The notes: generated by a model not told the origin, from the letters alone. DNA of 64,000 nt from Dendrocalamus latiflorus (GCA_017311315.1 CM029644.1:30089606-30153605), one strand, 5' to 3'; counted from the stretch's first letter, positions 1 to 11,359 are shown. Numbers and translations are program-made.

Positions 1-295
1 AAGTGAGACCTTATGACATTGTCATGTTATTCAGCTAATTGGTTTATGTCAAGCTATAGCCTGTCATTCCCTAATTTTTGTTTCTTTCATAAGCTATTAA
101 TTAGAAATAACAAATCCATGCATGTTTTTGCTTGCATACTAAATTTTGTCATAAATGTTATATGTGATATCTATGTAAAATCAAGTGACCACGTATATCC
201 GCAGTGAACCACAGGTTACTTAGGTCTATTTGTGGTAACATATTGTCATTATTACTTTCAGGTCCCACTAAAGTGGTTTCCAAGGAGATAGAACG
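1..295. other. AT-rich non-coding sequence, nothing recognised
   Basis: I see no coding pattern or repeat in this stretch. It ends with a polypyrimidine run and an AG (near 261) that look like an intron 3' end in front of the MADS-like exon fragment. It may therefore be captured or residual intron sequence. Confidence 0.4.
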
Positions 296-374
296 GATTG
301 ACAAAATTCTTGAACGGTACGAGCGTTACTCCTAAGCAGAAAAGGTTCTTATTTCAGCCGAATCTGAAACTCAG
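296..374 (+). pseudogene. AP1/FUL-like MADS-box exon 2 fragment, stop-interrupted
   Basis: Read in the frame starting with GAC at 300, the translation is DKILERYERYS, a stop at 333-335, then AEKVLISAESETQ. This matches the start of the K region that follows the MADS domain in AP1/FUL-type (grass VRN1/OsMADS14-15-like) factors. The expected residue at the stop is Tyr. The segment is followed directly by a splice-donor-like GTAAAG at 375, and 79 nt agrees with the usual exon 2 size of this clade. No MADS domain exon or following exon is visible within 1 kb on either side, so this is an isolated, non-functional exon. The family call is from recognition of the motif; the pseudogene status is seen directly. 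Confidence 0.75.
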
Positions 375-397
375 GTAAAGTAAAAGCAAAAGGTTTC

Positions 398-725
398 CTT
401 TTCTTGAGCTATGAAGTAAATTGATTCTCATATATGATGTTCTGAACTTTATTTAGTATTTTTTCAATTCTTTTCTTGAGCTATGATATTAATTGACTTA
501 CTACGGACTGGGGGTCCATGTCGATCTTCTCTCTCTTAACATCTACACAATTAGTCCTTGAGGAGTACTTAGGCTTTAGTCGGACGATGGAATCAAATGT
601 CGCAATTTGTAACCTTAAATTATTTACTTTGATAGCTTGCTGAACTAGATGAGCTGCTCCCATATTCCTTCATAATGCTTGTTTCTTGTGTACATTTACT
701 TTGATGGCTTGCTGAACTAGATGAG
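398..725. repeat. Two pairs of short direct repeats, each 72 bp apart
   Basis: A 17-bp string (CTTTTCTTGAGCTATGA) occurs at 398-414 and 470-486. A 31-bp near-identical string occurs at 623-653 and 695-725. Both pairs are offset by exactly 72 bp. They lie downstream of the MADS exon fragment, probably in former intron sequence. No coding potential is apparent. Confidence 0.6.
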
Positions 726-1257
726 TTGATAGCTATTAATTAGTTTAAGCTATTTGCTACTTCCAAGCTTGTGAGTCCAAGGGTGCCCTCGTGAGTCCTC
801 GCCCCCATACTTTGCCCGTGTCAAAGCTGCGTTGTTGTTCGATTCGTTGTTCTTACTGGGGGACTTAAGGTTTCTACTTGTTTCCTGCTCGATGCAGATG
901 AGAAAGTCAGGACCCGACGTGCAAATTGATACTTTTACTTCAAATTAGGTACTTCGTGGTTTAGGAAATCTTATAGCCGGTGATGGATACATGGTTGATT
1001 CAATCCTAATTGTTGGAAACAATATCGCAGGATAGCTCCAGTCAGATTGATGGTTGAAAAATATATGAGACGTGAATCGTAATGAATCTGATTGTTTGTT
1101 TTATTTTTTTACAAATTTTATCTTATTTTGTATTTTACCGTAGTGTTAGCACGAGCACACTAGTATGAGATTTACCATCGTACGTACCATCAGCAGCGGG
1201 GAGACAATCAAGGCGGTACTGAGGTCGACCAGCAGCTAACCACCGCTACGGGAGCCC
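726..1257. other. Intergenic, nothing recognised
   Basis: No gene, tandem repeat or recognised transposon end was found. Composition shifts from AT-rich to more GC-rich after about 1180, at the approach to the zinc-finger-like fragment. Confidence 0.4.
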
Positions 1258-1274
1258 ATGAGCACCATTTTGGT

Positions 1275-1724
1275 GTGGCTTCCTCGTCACCAACAAAAAT
1301 ACTCGCAGCACATCACCCAGCAACTGTACGACGCAATCCCAACTACAGTAGGCTGCAGGATGAGGCCACAGCCTATCCATCAAGCTCCTTTTCGTTTTTC
1401 CTCCATTGCCTCGCCGGTCATAAAACTTCACAACATAACATCCCAAAGAAAACCGTCGTGCCGGTGTCTGACGATTATCCGTGCCCGTACTGCGCCAAAG
1501 AGTTCGAGGCCTCCAAGGCGCTCGCTTGGCATTTGGAGTGGCATTCGGCAGGTGGTTCGGAGCACAAGGGGAAGAACGGCGGGGAAGACTTACCTCGATC
1601 TGGAGCTAAGCATCGGTGCGGCAAGGGCAGGAGCCTCCTCGCGCCGCCACGCCAAGCCCACCGCCGGCTCCGAGCACGACGACTGGGCTTATTTTGTTTG
1701 GGTCACGGCAGTGCGAAGGTGTGA
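1275..1724 (+). pseudogene. C2H2 zinc-finger fragment with EAR-like motif, frameshifted
   Basis: The frame opening at 1275 contains one finger with the spacing C-x2-C-x12-H-x3-H (CPYC ... HLEWH, about 1480-1548). The usual plant QALGGH core is replaced by KALAWH. A second frame just downstream (about 1590-1615) reads LDLELSI, an EAR-type repression motif of the sort found near the C terminus of plant C2H2 repressors. The two parts are in different frames, so at least one indel separates them if they came from one gene. The sequence after the EAR-like motif (about 1636-1690) resembles exon 1 of the TPP gene at about 45316-45374. This is best read as a gene fragment or chimera. No upstream promoter was recognised. 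Confidence 0.45.
1636..1690 (+). pseudogene. Fragment similar to TPP exon 1
   Basis: The translated string SSRRHAKPTAGSEHDDW closely parallels SSPRHAKPAAGAERDDW in exon 1 of the TPP gene (about 45322-45374). The DNA is also alike over roughly 55 bp with scattered substitutions. The fragment stops at the position where the TPP exon ends (DDW-M, splice donor). It sits directly after the EAR-like motif of the zinc-finger fragment. A shared ancestral C-terminal motif or chance in GC-rich DNA cannot be excluded by eye. Confidence 0.45.
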
Positions 1725-2829
1725 TCCATTCACGATTGCTTGTACTGGACCTGTCAGATGTTTATAAACCAAAATGAACTGGTTGTGAGAACCTGTTATG
1801 TTGAGGTCTTGTCGAGGCCAGATTGCTAATTCAGTCCATCAAACCCAAACGGACAGCAAAACAGAGTTTTTCTAGTCAGCAATGAAAGGCGCCAGGGAAT
1901 TGAGTACATCATAGAGTGAAGAACTAAAGGGCTTAGGCACAACAGACAAGCAGAAGCAGCGAGACATGACTATATATATCTCCAGTGGAACCTGGCAAAG
2001 CAATCACTCGGTAAAATGAATGAGAGAGAACTATGCTCAGGTAATGGAATTGAAAATAAGTGACATACCTATGGCATGATCTTCTGGCCAAAATGTTTCT
2101 ACTGCTTAGGATTTTTTAGAAGGTTGGCGCTGGTAGGCACCATGCCTGTTGAGACGTTGGCGCAGGTCTGCACATGAGGCAACAGAGGGATGTGAATGAG
2201 AAATTGATAGGCAAAAACAAATATGACTAACAACGAGTTTAGATTGGCAAGGAGAAAGCTCACTGGGCTAAACCTGTTGCTCCCAGCTGACTGGTTAGGC
2301 TCAGGAGGTATGGTGCTTGGTTTTTCGCCCTGAGAAAACACTACCCAGTTGAACTGGTTGTACAACCTGGAGAACACATAGAAGAGAAAAGATCACAACA
2401 TAAGAAGAAAAACATAAACAAACTAATCTTACAGAGGTGGAATCAGCAGTGATGTGTTGCATATTGTAATTGTGGATTTAGTCGGGGAATAAGCTTCTTC
2501 GTGCACCTAGTGATGCAGAACCATCTTATGTACTGGAAATGAGAAGTTCTAGGTATGAGCTACGGTAGGGAAAAAGGGCAGGGAATAAAGGAAACTTCTG
2601 TAACCTGGATGAAACTTGAGGTAAGACAGATTCCTTTGTGACTGAAGTAGGCAGTGTCTTGCCGAGTTGGCTGGTACCACAAAAAGGAGCAATATGCACG
2701 CATCTAAATAACAATTAGAATAAGGTATAGAATGTAAGATTGGTTGTGCAACAAAACGTAGGCAATGGATTTTTTCAATTATGAAGATAACTACAATACA
2801 TCTCCGGCCTCCACCATCAGGAGATGGTA
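1725..2829 (-). other. Possible remnants of spliced exons, unrecognised
   Basis: On the minus strand two open segments (about 2700-2607 and 2370-2280) border donor-like CAG|GT sites. They could be exons of a decayed gene interrupted by the adjacent LINE. The conceptual translations are Pro/Ser-rich in one frame, but I recognise no family. The remainder of this stretch shows nothing. Confidence 0.2.
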
Positions 2830-2923
2830 GACAACCCAGGTTCCAGCCAACAAAAGAAAACGTATAGACATACAGAGTTTGTCACACTAAAGGAAAACAG
2901 GGCGCAGCCTGCTACAAAAGATG

Positions 2924-5900
2924 CTATGCAGCAGAACGATCTAGAGCTGAAAAATTCAGAGCCTGAACATCATGCGAACTTCCATCAGAGGGCACCCATC
3001 CCACGTTTGGCCTGTCAACATCTGGCAAAGACTGACCCATCCCCCAGCCTTGAGAACGGTTGAACACATCTATGGCCACCTTGTACATCCTCGAAGCACC
3101 TTCTTCCAGCACTGGCCTGACTTCCGGCTTCTGCAAGAGAGACCAATCTCGAATACAATGGCAAACAGAGCACCACTTGGTTAGGATGCCCTGGGAGGGC
3201 ATGGTCAATACATGCTGCATCACGAAAGCGCCACAAGGACTAACATACAGCAGCAACTCCCACAAAAATTATCTGTTTTAGCAGCTTCTTAAACCCATCC
3301 ATCCATGTACCAAACAAATGCTCGATACTTAGTGGAGTAGGAAAGCCAAAAGCCACAGCAGCGACCCTCCAAACATATCTTGCAACAGGGAATCTGAAAA
3401 AAAGATGCTCGACATCTTCATACATGGAGCAGAAACAGCAAAGCAAACTACCTTTCCAATTCCTTTTATGCAAGTTGTCCTTAGTCAAAACAACCTTCTT
3501 TCATAAATACCACATGAAAACTTTGATTTTCATTGGTAGCTTAGTTTTCCAAAAAGTACTTACATGGAAAGTGTTGATGAGCATCCACAAGGGCTAAGTA
3601 TAAGGAATGAACAGTGAAAATGCCATTACTAGACAATCTCCAAAAAAGTTTATCAGGAGCATCATCATCCAGAGTAAAGGTTCTACATTTCAGCTTAAAC
3701 TGATCCCAATTTTTCTCATTGGTACCATAGAGAGGCCTTCTGAAAGCAACATTTTCAAAATTTCCACCCATCACTTCAGCCACAGTAACATTTTCCCATA
3801 GGCAATGTTATACAAGTTAGGGTATTGTTATTTTTTTTTCTCGAACGCGCAGGAGAACTACACATCATTGTATTAAGAAGAACAAAGGAGTCTAAGGAGA
3901 ACAAAGGAGTCAAAGAGGTAAGTTTCCAACCCAACAGTAACAGTCTTCCCAAAACCCAGTTTGGTTACCGTCCCCGATTAGGGTTGAACAAAAAGAGAAA
4001 CGCATTTGTTTAACTTTCACCAGCCCAGACCAAAACTGGGAAATTCCAGATTTCAAATCAATCTGAGACAAGGTTTTCCCTTGAAGATATTTGTTTCTTA
4101 ACAGTTGTTGCCACAACCCATCCTCATTATGCAATCTGATCAGCCATTTAAAAAGCAGGCTAATATTCATTTTTCCAGCTCAGGCACCCCCCAGACCCTC
4201 TTGATCTTATGGGGTGCAAATAATATCCCATTTTGTCAAATGGTATTTTCTGTTCCCCCTGTTTTCCTGCCAAAAAAAATCTTTTTCTGTAATAATCAAA
4301 CCTTTTAATTACACCTTTTGGAGCCAGGAAAAAAAAGATAAACATGTATAGTGGAAGACTACTTAATACAGAGTTAAATAAAATCAACCTGCCTCCCACT
4401 GAGAAGAATTTACCTCTCTAACCACTCAATCTTTTCTCAAACCTATCCTCAAGAGGTCTCCAATCAATGTTTCTTAATCTTTTATAATGCATGGGAATGC
4501 CCAAGTATTTAAAAGGAAAAGCCCTCATTTGAAAGCAAAAAATGTGAGATGTGAGTATATTGTTCTTGGCAATCTTTGGCCTTGCCAAAACATAAAAGCT
4601 CACTATTATGAAAATTAATCTTCAAGCCTGCTAACAGTTCAAAAGAACATAGCAACAACTTCAAATTCCTAGCCTTTTCAAGATTGCGATCCAAAAAAAG
4701 AATTGTATCATCGGCATATTGCAGCAGTGATAACCCACCATCAACTAGGTGAGGGATCACTCCTGCAAAATGGTCTTCTTTTTTTGCCCTAGTAACTAGT
4801 ATAGCTAACATATCAGCTACAATGTTAAAAAGGATGGGAGACAGAGGATCCCCCTGTCCAAGAACTTTGAAAGTCTGAAAGTAAGGTCCTAGATTATCAT
4901 TTACTCTAATCCCAACACTCCCACCTTGGACCATGTTTGCAATCCAATCACACAACTTAGGTCAGAAACCTTTCATCCTAAGGAGTAAGGACTTGCTGCA
5001 AGAAAGGCCATTTCACTTTGTCGTAGGCTTTTTCAAAATCAATCTTGAAAACAACCCCATCCATCTTATTTTTGTGTGCATTTCATGTAGGGTTTCATGG
5101 AGGAGAACAACACCATCCATGATAAAACTTCCAGGCATAAAAGCACACTGAGAAGGCTCAATTACACACTCAGCTGGTTTTGTCAGCCTTATGGTCAAGA
5201 CCTTACGGAAAATTTTGTAAACAGTTAGCAAACAAATGGGTCGAAACTGTTGGATCTGGTTGGCCTCAGTTTTTTTGGGTAACAAAGTTGTCACCCCATA
5301 ACTTAGCCTTTTTATTGGCAAAATACCATTATAGAAGTCAGTGAACATATTCATGAGATCGGCCCTGTTCATATTGGCTTCTAAAAGCCGCTTTTCTACA
5401 GTAAATAGCCTTTTTACAGTACCTACCCTTCAAACGAAATATCTTTTCAAGACAGTGCCTACTAATTAATTGTAGTAGACGCTATAGTGATTTCATTTAT
5501 ATCAGCCAAAATCACACGCAAATATCTCTTTCTACAAACTATTACTATTCATCAGCCAAAGCCAAAAGCCATTAGTAAAAGTCAATATAAACACCCCCTT
5601 AATGACATCTCAAAAATCTTGATAGAATTCAATGGGAAATCATCAGGTCCTGGGACCTTATTATGCTCCATGATGAAAACAACATTTTTAACCTCTTCTT
5701 CAGTAAAAGGTCTGGTAAGAGCCTCATTATCCTCCACAGAAACCCAAGAGATACATCCACTTTTGTCTCATCTAAATCACAAAAATTTCTGTCAGATGGA
5801 TCAAAAAGCTTCTTATAGTAATCAGTTATGTATTTTTGCAAATTATCTTCACCACTAATCACCCCTTCATCTTGTTCAAGCTGGATGATTTTGTGTTTCC

Positions 5901-7030
5901 TATGTCTTCCATTTGCTTTTAGGTGGTAATATTTAGTATTATTATCCCTCTCCAGCAGATCTTTTTCTTTTGATATCTGGAACCACTTTATCTATTCTTC
6001 TTTAAGGACAGCATTTAGTTTATTCTCAGCATGTATTTTACAAGCCATTTGCTCAGCAGAAATGCCACCATTCTCACGGTTTCTATCTAGCCTGTCAATT
6101 AGAACAAGAAGTTGAGATTTTTTTTCCTTTTTATAAACCCCATTCATATGCTTACTCCAACCTCTTAGTCTTAGGAATTGCCTCAAAGCTCTAATTTTAT
6201 TTTGCTCAATGGAGGAATAACCAAACTGGTTTTCTCCAAATCTTTTGGCAACTAGATCGTAAAAACCTTCCTTCCAAAACTAGCTAAGTCAAATATGAAA
6301 ATAGGATTATGAGAAATAGCAGGTTTATTTTCAGTTTCTAAGAGAAGAGGTGTGTGATCAGATAAAGCTCTAGGCATGGCTTGGACAGTAACTAAAGGAT
6401 ATTTGTTTTCCCATACTCCACTCATTAGCACCCTATCCAACTTTTCAAAAGTTGTTTTTTCTAAAGTATTTTCAAAAGTAAATTTCCTCCCAATGAGCCC
6501 AATTTCATTTAAAGAGAGACTTTCAATTACAATACTAAATAAAAAGGACCATCCGGGATCAAAATTAGAATTATTTATTCCATCTTGTCTTATGATTATA
6601 TTGAAGTCTCCACCCATTTAAATAGGGAGAGATACTTTGCTGCAGGTTTGAACAATTTCAATCAAAAAATTCTCTTTTTCTTGGTTTTGGGCAGCCCCAT
6701 AAATCACCACCAAAATCCATTGGAACCCATCACATTTATTTCTAATGTGGATTTCGACAAAAAAAAGTCTCCATCCACTATATTTTCAACATCAAAGGTG
6801 TCAAGATTAACACCAACAAGTACACCTCCTGACCTACCTCTAGGCTCAGCATAATGCCAAATGAAATTGGCCACTCCAGAAAAATGCTTCAACCAACCAT
6901 CAGAAAAATGATGTTTCATGTCACTTGAATGCCAAAGAAATCCAAACGTTTTTCCTTGATCAATTCAGCCAGAAATCTTTGTTCATCAATCCTACCCAAA
7001 CCTCTGCAGTTCCAAAATATCCCCTTTCAT
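2924..7030 (-). pseudogene. LINE ORF2 (endonuclease-RT-zf-RVT), broken
   Basis: The N terminus reads NCRGLG near 7000 (minus strand), as in LINE endonucleases, followed by GGDFNIIIR near 6610 and SDHTPLLL near 6350. The RT contains FRPICLL (about 5260), QCAFMPG (about 5150), GQGDPLSPILFN (about 4850) and the catalytic YADD at 4707-4718. FKYLGIPMH follows near 4515. The C-terminal region has a Cys/His-rich zf-RVT stretch (CCFCSMYEDVEHLFF, about 3410). It would copy LINE RNA by target-primed reverse transcription, but many stops, frameshifts and a MITE insertion at 5363-5599 make it inactive. Confidence 0.85.
5363..5599. mobile_element. MITE inserted in the LINE reverse transcriptase
   Basis: The LINE protein runs ...FPIEFYQDF-DVIK up to about 5600 and resumes with ADLMNMF at about 5362, so roughly 237 bp of foreign DNA lie between. 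The ends are imperfect inverted repeats: the left begins CCCTGTTCATATTGGCTTCT, and the right, reversed, begins GGGGTGTTTATATTGACTTT. The start resembles another copy-like end at 51162 (CCTGTTCATATTAG). A small hAT-like or similar non-autonomous element is most likely. The target duplication is not clear. Confidence 0.6.
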
Positions 7031-8008
7031 AGTTTTAATTTAATTCTGAGGGCTTTCTTAGAAAGTTTCAGTTCAGAATTTTCAAAAGAAACTCTCTTAT
7101 TTTGGCTCTTCTTTTTCCTGGATGGGACTAGCTGGAAAACACCAGAACTAGAATCCAACCCAGGGTCAACATCACAGAGGTCTCCACACAAAGTTTGCAA
7201 AGAGGGTATATCAAGAACATCATGATCATCTTCTAAAATTTTGTTTTCGTTTACCACATTTTTATCTTTTTGCAAATGTAGATTAAGACTGACTAACTCA
7301 AGGTCCTTAATAAGATTGATGCTATGATCAACCTCCACATCATCATTACCTAAAGAAATCTAGACTATGAATAGTACTAACACAGGAATCATCAGGCAAA
7401 AGCAAGAACAGAAAAGGGGTTTGAAAAATTACTACCTGTTTACTTTCTCCAAATCTTTGATTTTAGCTCCGAGTTTTGCCTTTTCCATAAGGTTGACATC
7501 CTCGGAAGCTTTGAGCTTATCACTTCTTCTAGGACCTTGTTTGTTTTTTTACTTGTGTTGTTGGCTTCTTGACAACATCAAGTTCAGCAACTGGATCCCC
7601 TTGAACTTCTTGATCAGGAACTTCCAGAGAAAATTAACCTTTCCTGGCTATCATCAGGATAGTCACCACCATTTTCCCCCACTTCTTGAGCAGGTTGCAT
7701 AACATCATCTCTCATCACAGTATCATTCCCAAGAGTAGATTTTTCATGCAGACAAATGTCCTTGTTAAACTCACTTTCACTGTCCTTAGCAACCAAATGT
7801 GGCTAGGATTGGGCATAGATTTTCCAAATTCACTTCTTGCCTTCACCCTTTTTGCTTCCATCTGTTGAAGTTCCAGAGCTAAAGCCCTATCAGTAGCAAC
7901 TTGAGCTTCTTTAGAGCTTAAAATCCCTCCCTCTTCTACAGCTAAGGATTTGCCTTTTCCATCATCAGATGGTGTTTTGGACTCAGTAGATGTCTTTTCA
8001 TTTATCAC
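7030..8008 (-). pseudogene. LINE ORF1-like remnant
   Basis: Fragmentary minus-strand frames encode a charged, low-complexity protein. They include a Lys/Glu-rich segment near 7960-7800 (LALELQQMEAKRVKARSEFG) and a segment near 7530-7440 that reads RRSDKLKASEDVNLMEKAKL. Such stretches are typical of the region just upstream of ORF2 in plant L1 elements. Frameshifts separate the pieces. No intact RRM or CCHC knuckle is seen. Confidence 0.6.
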
Positions 8009-8056
8009 TATTCCACCAGCATTTCCTTTGCCCCCAGAGTATTGCTTCAGCTTCTT

Positions 8057-8116
8057 GTAATTCCTGTCTTGGGTTCGCGTTTAATGCTAGCTATATATAT
8101 ATGTAATTCCTGTCTT
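8057..8116. repeat. 14-bp direct repeat at the LINE 5' boundary
   Basis: GTAATTCCTGTCTT occurs at 8057-8070 and again at 8103-8116, flanking a 32-bp AT-rich spacer with a TA run. The first copy lies at the apparent 5' limit of the LINE similarity. It may mark a junction duplication made during insertion or repair. Confidence 0.6.
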
Positions 8117-9456
8117 TGGCACACGATGATTCTGTCCCGGCCCAGACGCGTGACCGGCTGAGCAATCACATTACCAAGGCGAAAATCAACAAGAAGCCCA
8201 GATAGGCCCACATGTCAAAGTGGTCACATCCTTCTGTTCTAGGCAGACTGGACTGGTACAATGGATTTTGTCACGGGCTGGGCTTATATCCGTGCCGTGC
8301 GATTATGTTCCACAGCCCAAGAAAACATGCGTTGTTCCACTTCAAAACACTGTTATATATACGGATAATAGTTATCTGCTCGTGCGTTGCAACGAAATTT
8401 ATTAGATGTATAGAAAATCATACTATGAAATATGGCTGTTCTGATCAGTTAGAAAGTGGAGAGTGATGAGAAGTTGAAGGAATAGGACGGTTAGAAGAGA
8501 ATGGACGTACGACCACCAACTCGTTCTTTTATAATAGTAATGATAATACAAAAAATATATAAAAAGAAAAAAATCGTGGGCCTGCGGCCTGTGACAATCG
8601 AACCTGCAGAGTAGCGTCGCAGAGAACAGGGGCAGCTTTCGTTGCTTTCTCCATATATTGTTTGGGCAGCAGATCATGGTATACACAGTACTTGGAATCT
8701 GCGGCACTTTAGGCTTTAAGCTGCTATGCGTATTTTTTTTAGATAAAGGATATAAAATCTGGCCTCTATATCTACGTGGGAACATGATACATCAACTACC
8801 GCTACTGCAAAAGAAATGGATCTCGATCGCGTCTCTCGTTCTCCAATCACCGAGCTCCGTATGTAACAGTAACACTGGCTGCTCTTCAGTTCTATGCTGA
8901 TTCCAAGCTTTCCAGCCGCCAGTGACCACATTACTGTGGGCATGGCTAGTACTATACCGCAGCCGAGCCCCTGGAGAAGAGAGCACGCACGCACGCATGT
9001 GTAGAGGCCATTGGTCCATTTCCAATCTCATCAACTCACTCGCACTGTCTTTTCGGCTTAGGGCTATGGGTATGTTTTTTCGGCTGTGGCTGATAACTTA
9101 TAGTTATGACAGATGACTTTTGATTTTAATGTAAACGTTTGTGTGAATGAATGAATATCGATAAACTGTTTTGAAATATTAACCAAAAAGCCATCTCATT
9201 TATTGTTCAGAAGAAGTCCTAAGCCATAACGTGAAAAGAACAGTTCATAATAACGAGCTAGCGATGGACCAATGGCGTAAAAATGGTCAAAGCATCTGTC
9301 TCCCTCAAGAAACAGTCACTCCGGCACGAAAGGCGTGGCGCCTTTGTCGGGATTACCGGCAAGCATTTGCCACTGCTCGTGGTTTTCCGTCACCCGGTTG
9401 GGGGTCGATCGATCCAGAGGGCCAGCAAGAAAGCAACAAGGAGCCGATCGAGTAGC
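8117..9456. other. Intergenic with possible MITE ends
   Basis: No gene is recognised. Around 8371-8410 the string CGTGCGTTGCAACG resembles the end of a common grass MITE family. Around 9060-9230 a stretch beginning TATGTTTTTTCGGCTGTGGC resembles a MITE-like sequence also present in the TPP intron 7 (about 47590-47800). Boundaries could not be fixed. Confidence 0.35.
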
Positions 9457-9457
9457 G

Positions 9458-9592
9458 ATGAGAAAAGCCGCGCCATTGCTGCTGTTGCTGCTTGCAACTA
9501 GCAGTACCAATAATAGTCCATGCATCGCCAATGGTGTTCTCTCGAGCTTCTTTTACGGTTCCCAGGTACTTTACAGCACATCAAACATGTGA
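9458..9592 (+). other. Possible small secreted-peptide exon
   Basis: From the ATG at 9458 the frame reads MRKAAPLLLLLLATSS..., which looks like a cleavable signal peptide: positive n-region, Leu core, small residues. The frame stops at 9590-9592. A CAG|GTACTT at about 9565 could be a splice donor. No mature peptide family (no Cys array) is seen downstream. A short hydrophobic run in a CTG/CTT repeat can arise by chance, so this is only a candidate. Confidence 0.2.
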
Positions 9593-10471
9593 GAATTGCG
9601 CCATTGGCGAAGAAGGCCGGCCCGGTGCACAGTCCCACACGCAGCAGCTAGCTGCAGAGAAAAAGAAAAGGGTAGTGGATCGCAATTCGTTTCAGATCAC
9701 ATCACATCATATCATATCATATGCTATTGTGCTTGCTTGCACACAACTTTCTCTGCACTGCACCATGCACCAAGGCCGTAGCTCGCCTAACCGCCTAATG
9801 CTCAAAACAATCGGCAGAAGCATGCAGGAGCTAACGCATGAGCTAAGAGAGGCATACATGCATGCATGGATGTCATTAGTCAAAGAAACCAACTCTAGCT
9901 AGTTAGGTTTCTGGCAGGCGCTCCACTACTATTCTAATGTGCAAGCGTGCAGCTTTTCAACTCGGCGTGCGTGTCCTGTCTGTGTTCCAAGATTCCAAGC
10001 CTAAGGCTTAAGCAATTATTAATCGCCTTCTAAGGAGCAAGTGCTAGCGTACTAATTACTAATAATTACTAATGCAACTACACTACTGTCACTTGATGCT
10101 TGAAACGAAATTTTTAGGAATAAAGTGCTCTGCCGGCCTAGCTAAGCACGTTCCGATTAGTTCATCTTTCCGGACTTCGAGGCGCGCAATTCAGCAAGCT
10201 AGCATGCATGAAATTAAGATTCACAGCCTAACGACGGGATTTGCTTCACTTTTAAATATGCTAATTAATTCGAGGGTCTAGGGGTGTTCGGGTTGATTGT
10301 TTGGTTGTCTAATGTGGAGGTGCACTCATGCTTTAGAACCTAAAAGAGATCTTGATTCCTAGTAGTGGTTAGGTTGCATGTGAAAGAGAGGATGCAACGA
10401 GAGATCGATGCACTGGTACAATGTCATGGTCGTCATGGACTAAGTAACAATATATACATGTCATTAATTAT
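9593..10471. other. Intergenic, nothing recognised
   Basis: Composition is mixed and there is no coding pattern. A short CATCA/CATATCATAT simple repeat lies near 9698-9722. The stretch ends at the left terminus of the CACTA element. Confidence 0.4.
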
Positions 10472-10894
10472 CATTATTACAAAAAGAGGCTATACTAGAT
10501 GGCTACATCACAGACGGTTCAAAGAGAATCGTCTGTACTGTAATTATCACAGACAATTTTACAAGCATGACCGTGTACCGTCTATGATACCCAACTATGA
10601 TAGACGGTTCATACGAATAACCATCTAAGATTTTTTTTACAGACGATTATTAATACGAACTGTTTGTGATAATGCAAAACATTACAGACGGTTTGTATCA
10701 ATAACTGTCTATGATAATTCATACTCCTAGATGGTTATTGATACAAACCGTTATGTGTAATGGCAGACATCACTGATGGTTCGTATTAATAATCGTTTGT
10801 AAAAGTTTATAGACGTTTATTAATACAAACTATCTATGATCATTTTATATCACAGACGGTTTGTAGTTAAAACCGTCAGGGACACGCCACGTAA

Positions 10895-10905
10895 TATAAA
10901 TAGCC
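10895..10905 (+). promoter_or_regulatory. Candidate TATA box of CACTA A
   Basis: TATAAATAGCC follows the left subterminal repeat block, and the transposase-like exons begin about 450 bp downstream. The position fits the known layout of En/Spm elements, where the terminal region carries the promoter. Transcript support is lacking. Confidence 0.4.
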
Positions 10906-11128
10906 CCAGCGTGGTCTCAGCAAATATGTCTTCATTGCACTGCATTAAAGGAGGTGGTCGGCTTTTGGGAGTTTGGTGAAAACATACCGCTTGTAGATTG
11001 ATTTGTTCTTGGTGATTAGAGGTTAGTATTTGCTTCTAATAACTTACATGCCTTGTAATAGAGAAATGATAGCTAGATTTAATAATGGTCAGTACCCCTA
11101 GTTTATTTCAATATATTCTTGCTTAATA

Positions 11129-11172
11129 TACATACATACATACATACATACATACATACATACATACATACA

Positions 11173-11202
<30 letters not shown>
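11129..11202. repeat. (ACAT)n microsatellite
   Basis: About 18 uninterrupted tetranucleotide units, CATA/ACAT, lie inside CACTA A between the promoter region and the first transposase exon. Confidence 0.95.
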
Positions 11203-11203
<1 letters not shown>

Positions 11204-11359
11204 TGCTTCATGAAAACATGGCTAGCTACTTAATTTAGATATAGACAATTTATTATTAGGTGAATGACAATTATATGTGTAAGTAGCTAGGCTAGTCAAT
11301 TAGTTATAGTAGCATTACTAATCTAATTTGACACTACTTTGTTACAAACGTAGTGTAGA

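Larger units (their letters stand above)
2830..8060 (-). mobile_element. L1-type LINE retrotransposon, decayed
   Basis: Read on the minus strand, the element shows, in order, an ORF1-like acidic/charged region (about 8008-7030), an APE-type endonuclease (about 7030-6250), reverse transcriptase (about 6250-4160) and the C-terminal zf-RVT region typical of plant LINEs (about 3800-2924). All frames are broken by stops and frameshifts. A MITE is inserted in the RT. The 3' end is placed only approximately, near 2770-2830, where short T runs on the plus strand may be the remnant poly(A). The 5' end is near 8060. No clear target-site duplication was found. Confidence 0.85.

Noticed and set aside
1246..1446. 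Minus-strand frame opposite the zinc-finger fragment
   Set aside because: It has no domain and overlaps the better supported plus-strand fragment.
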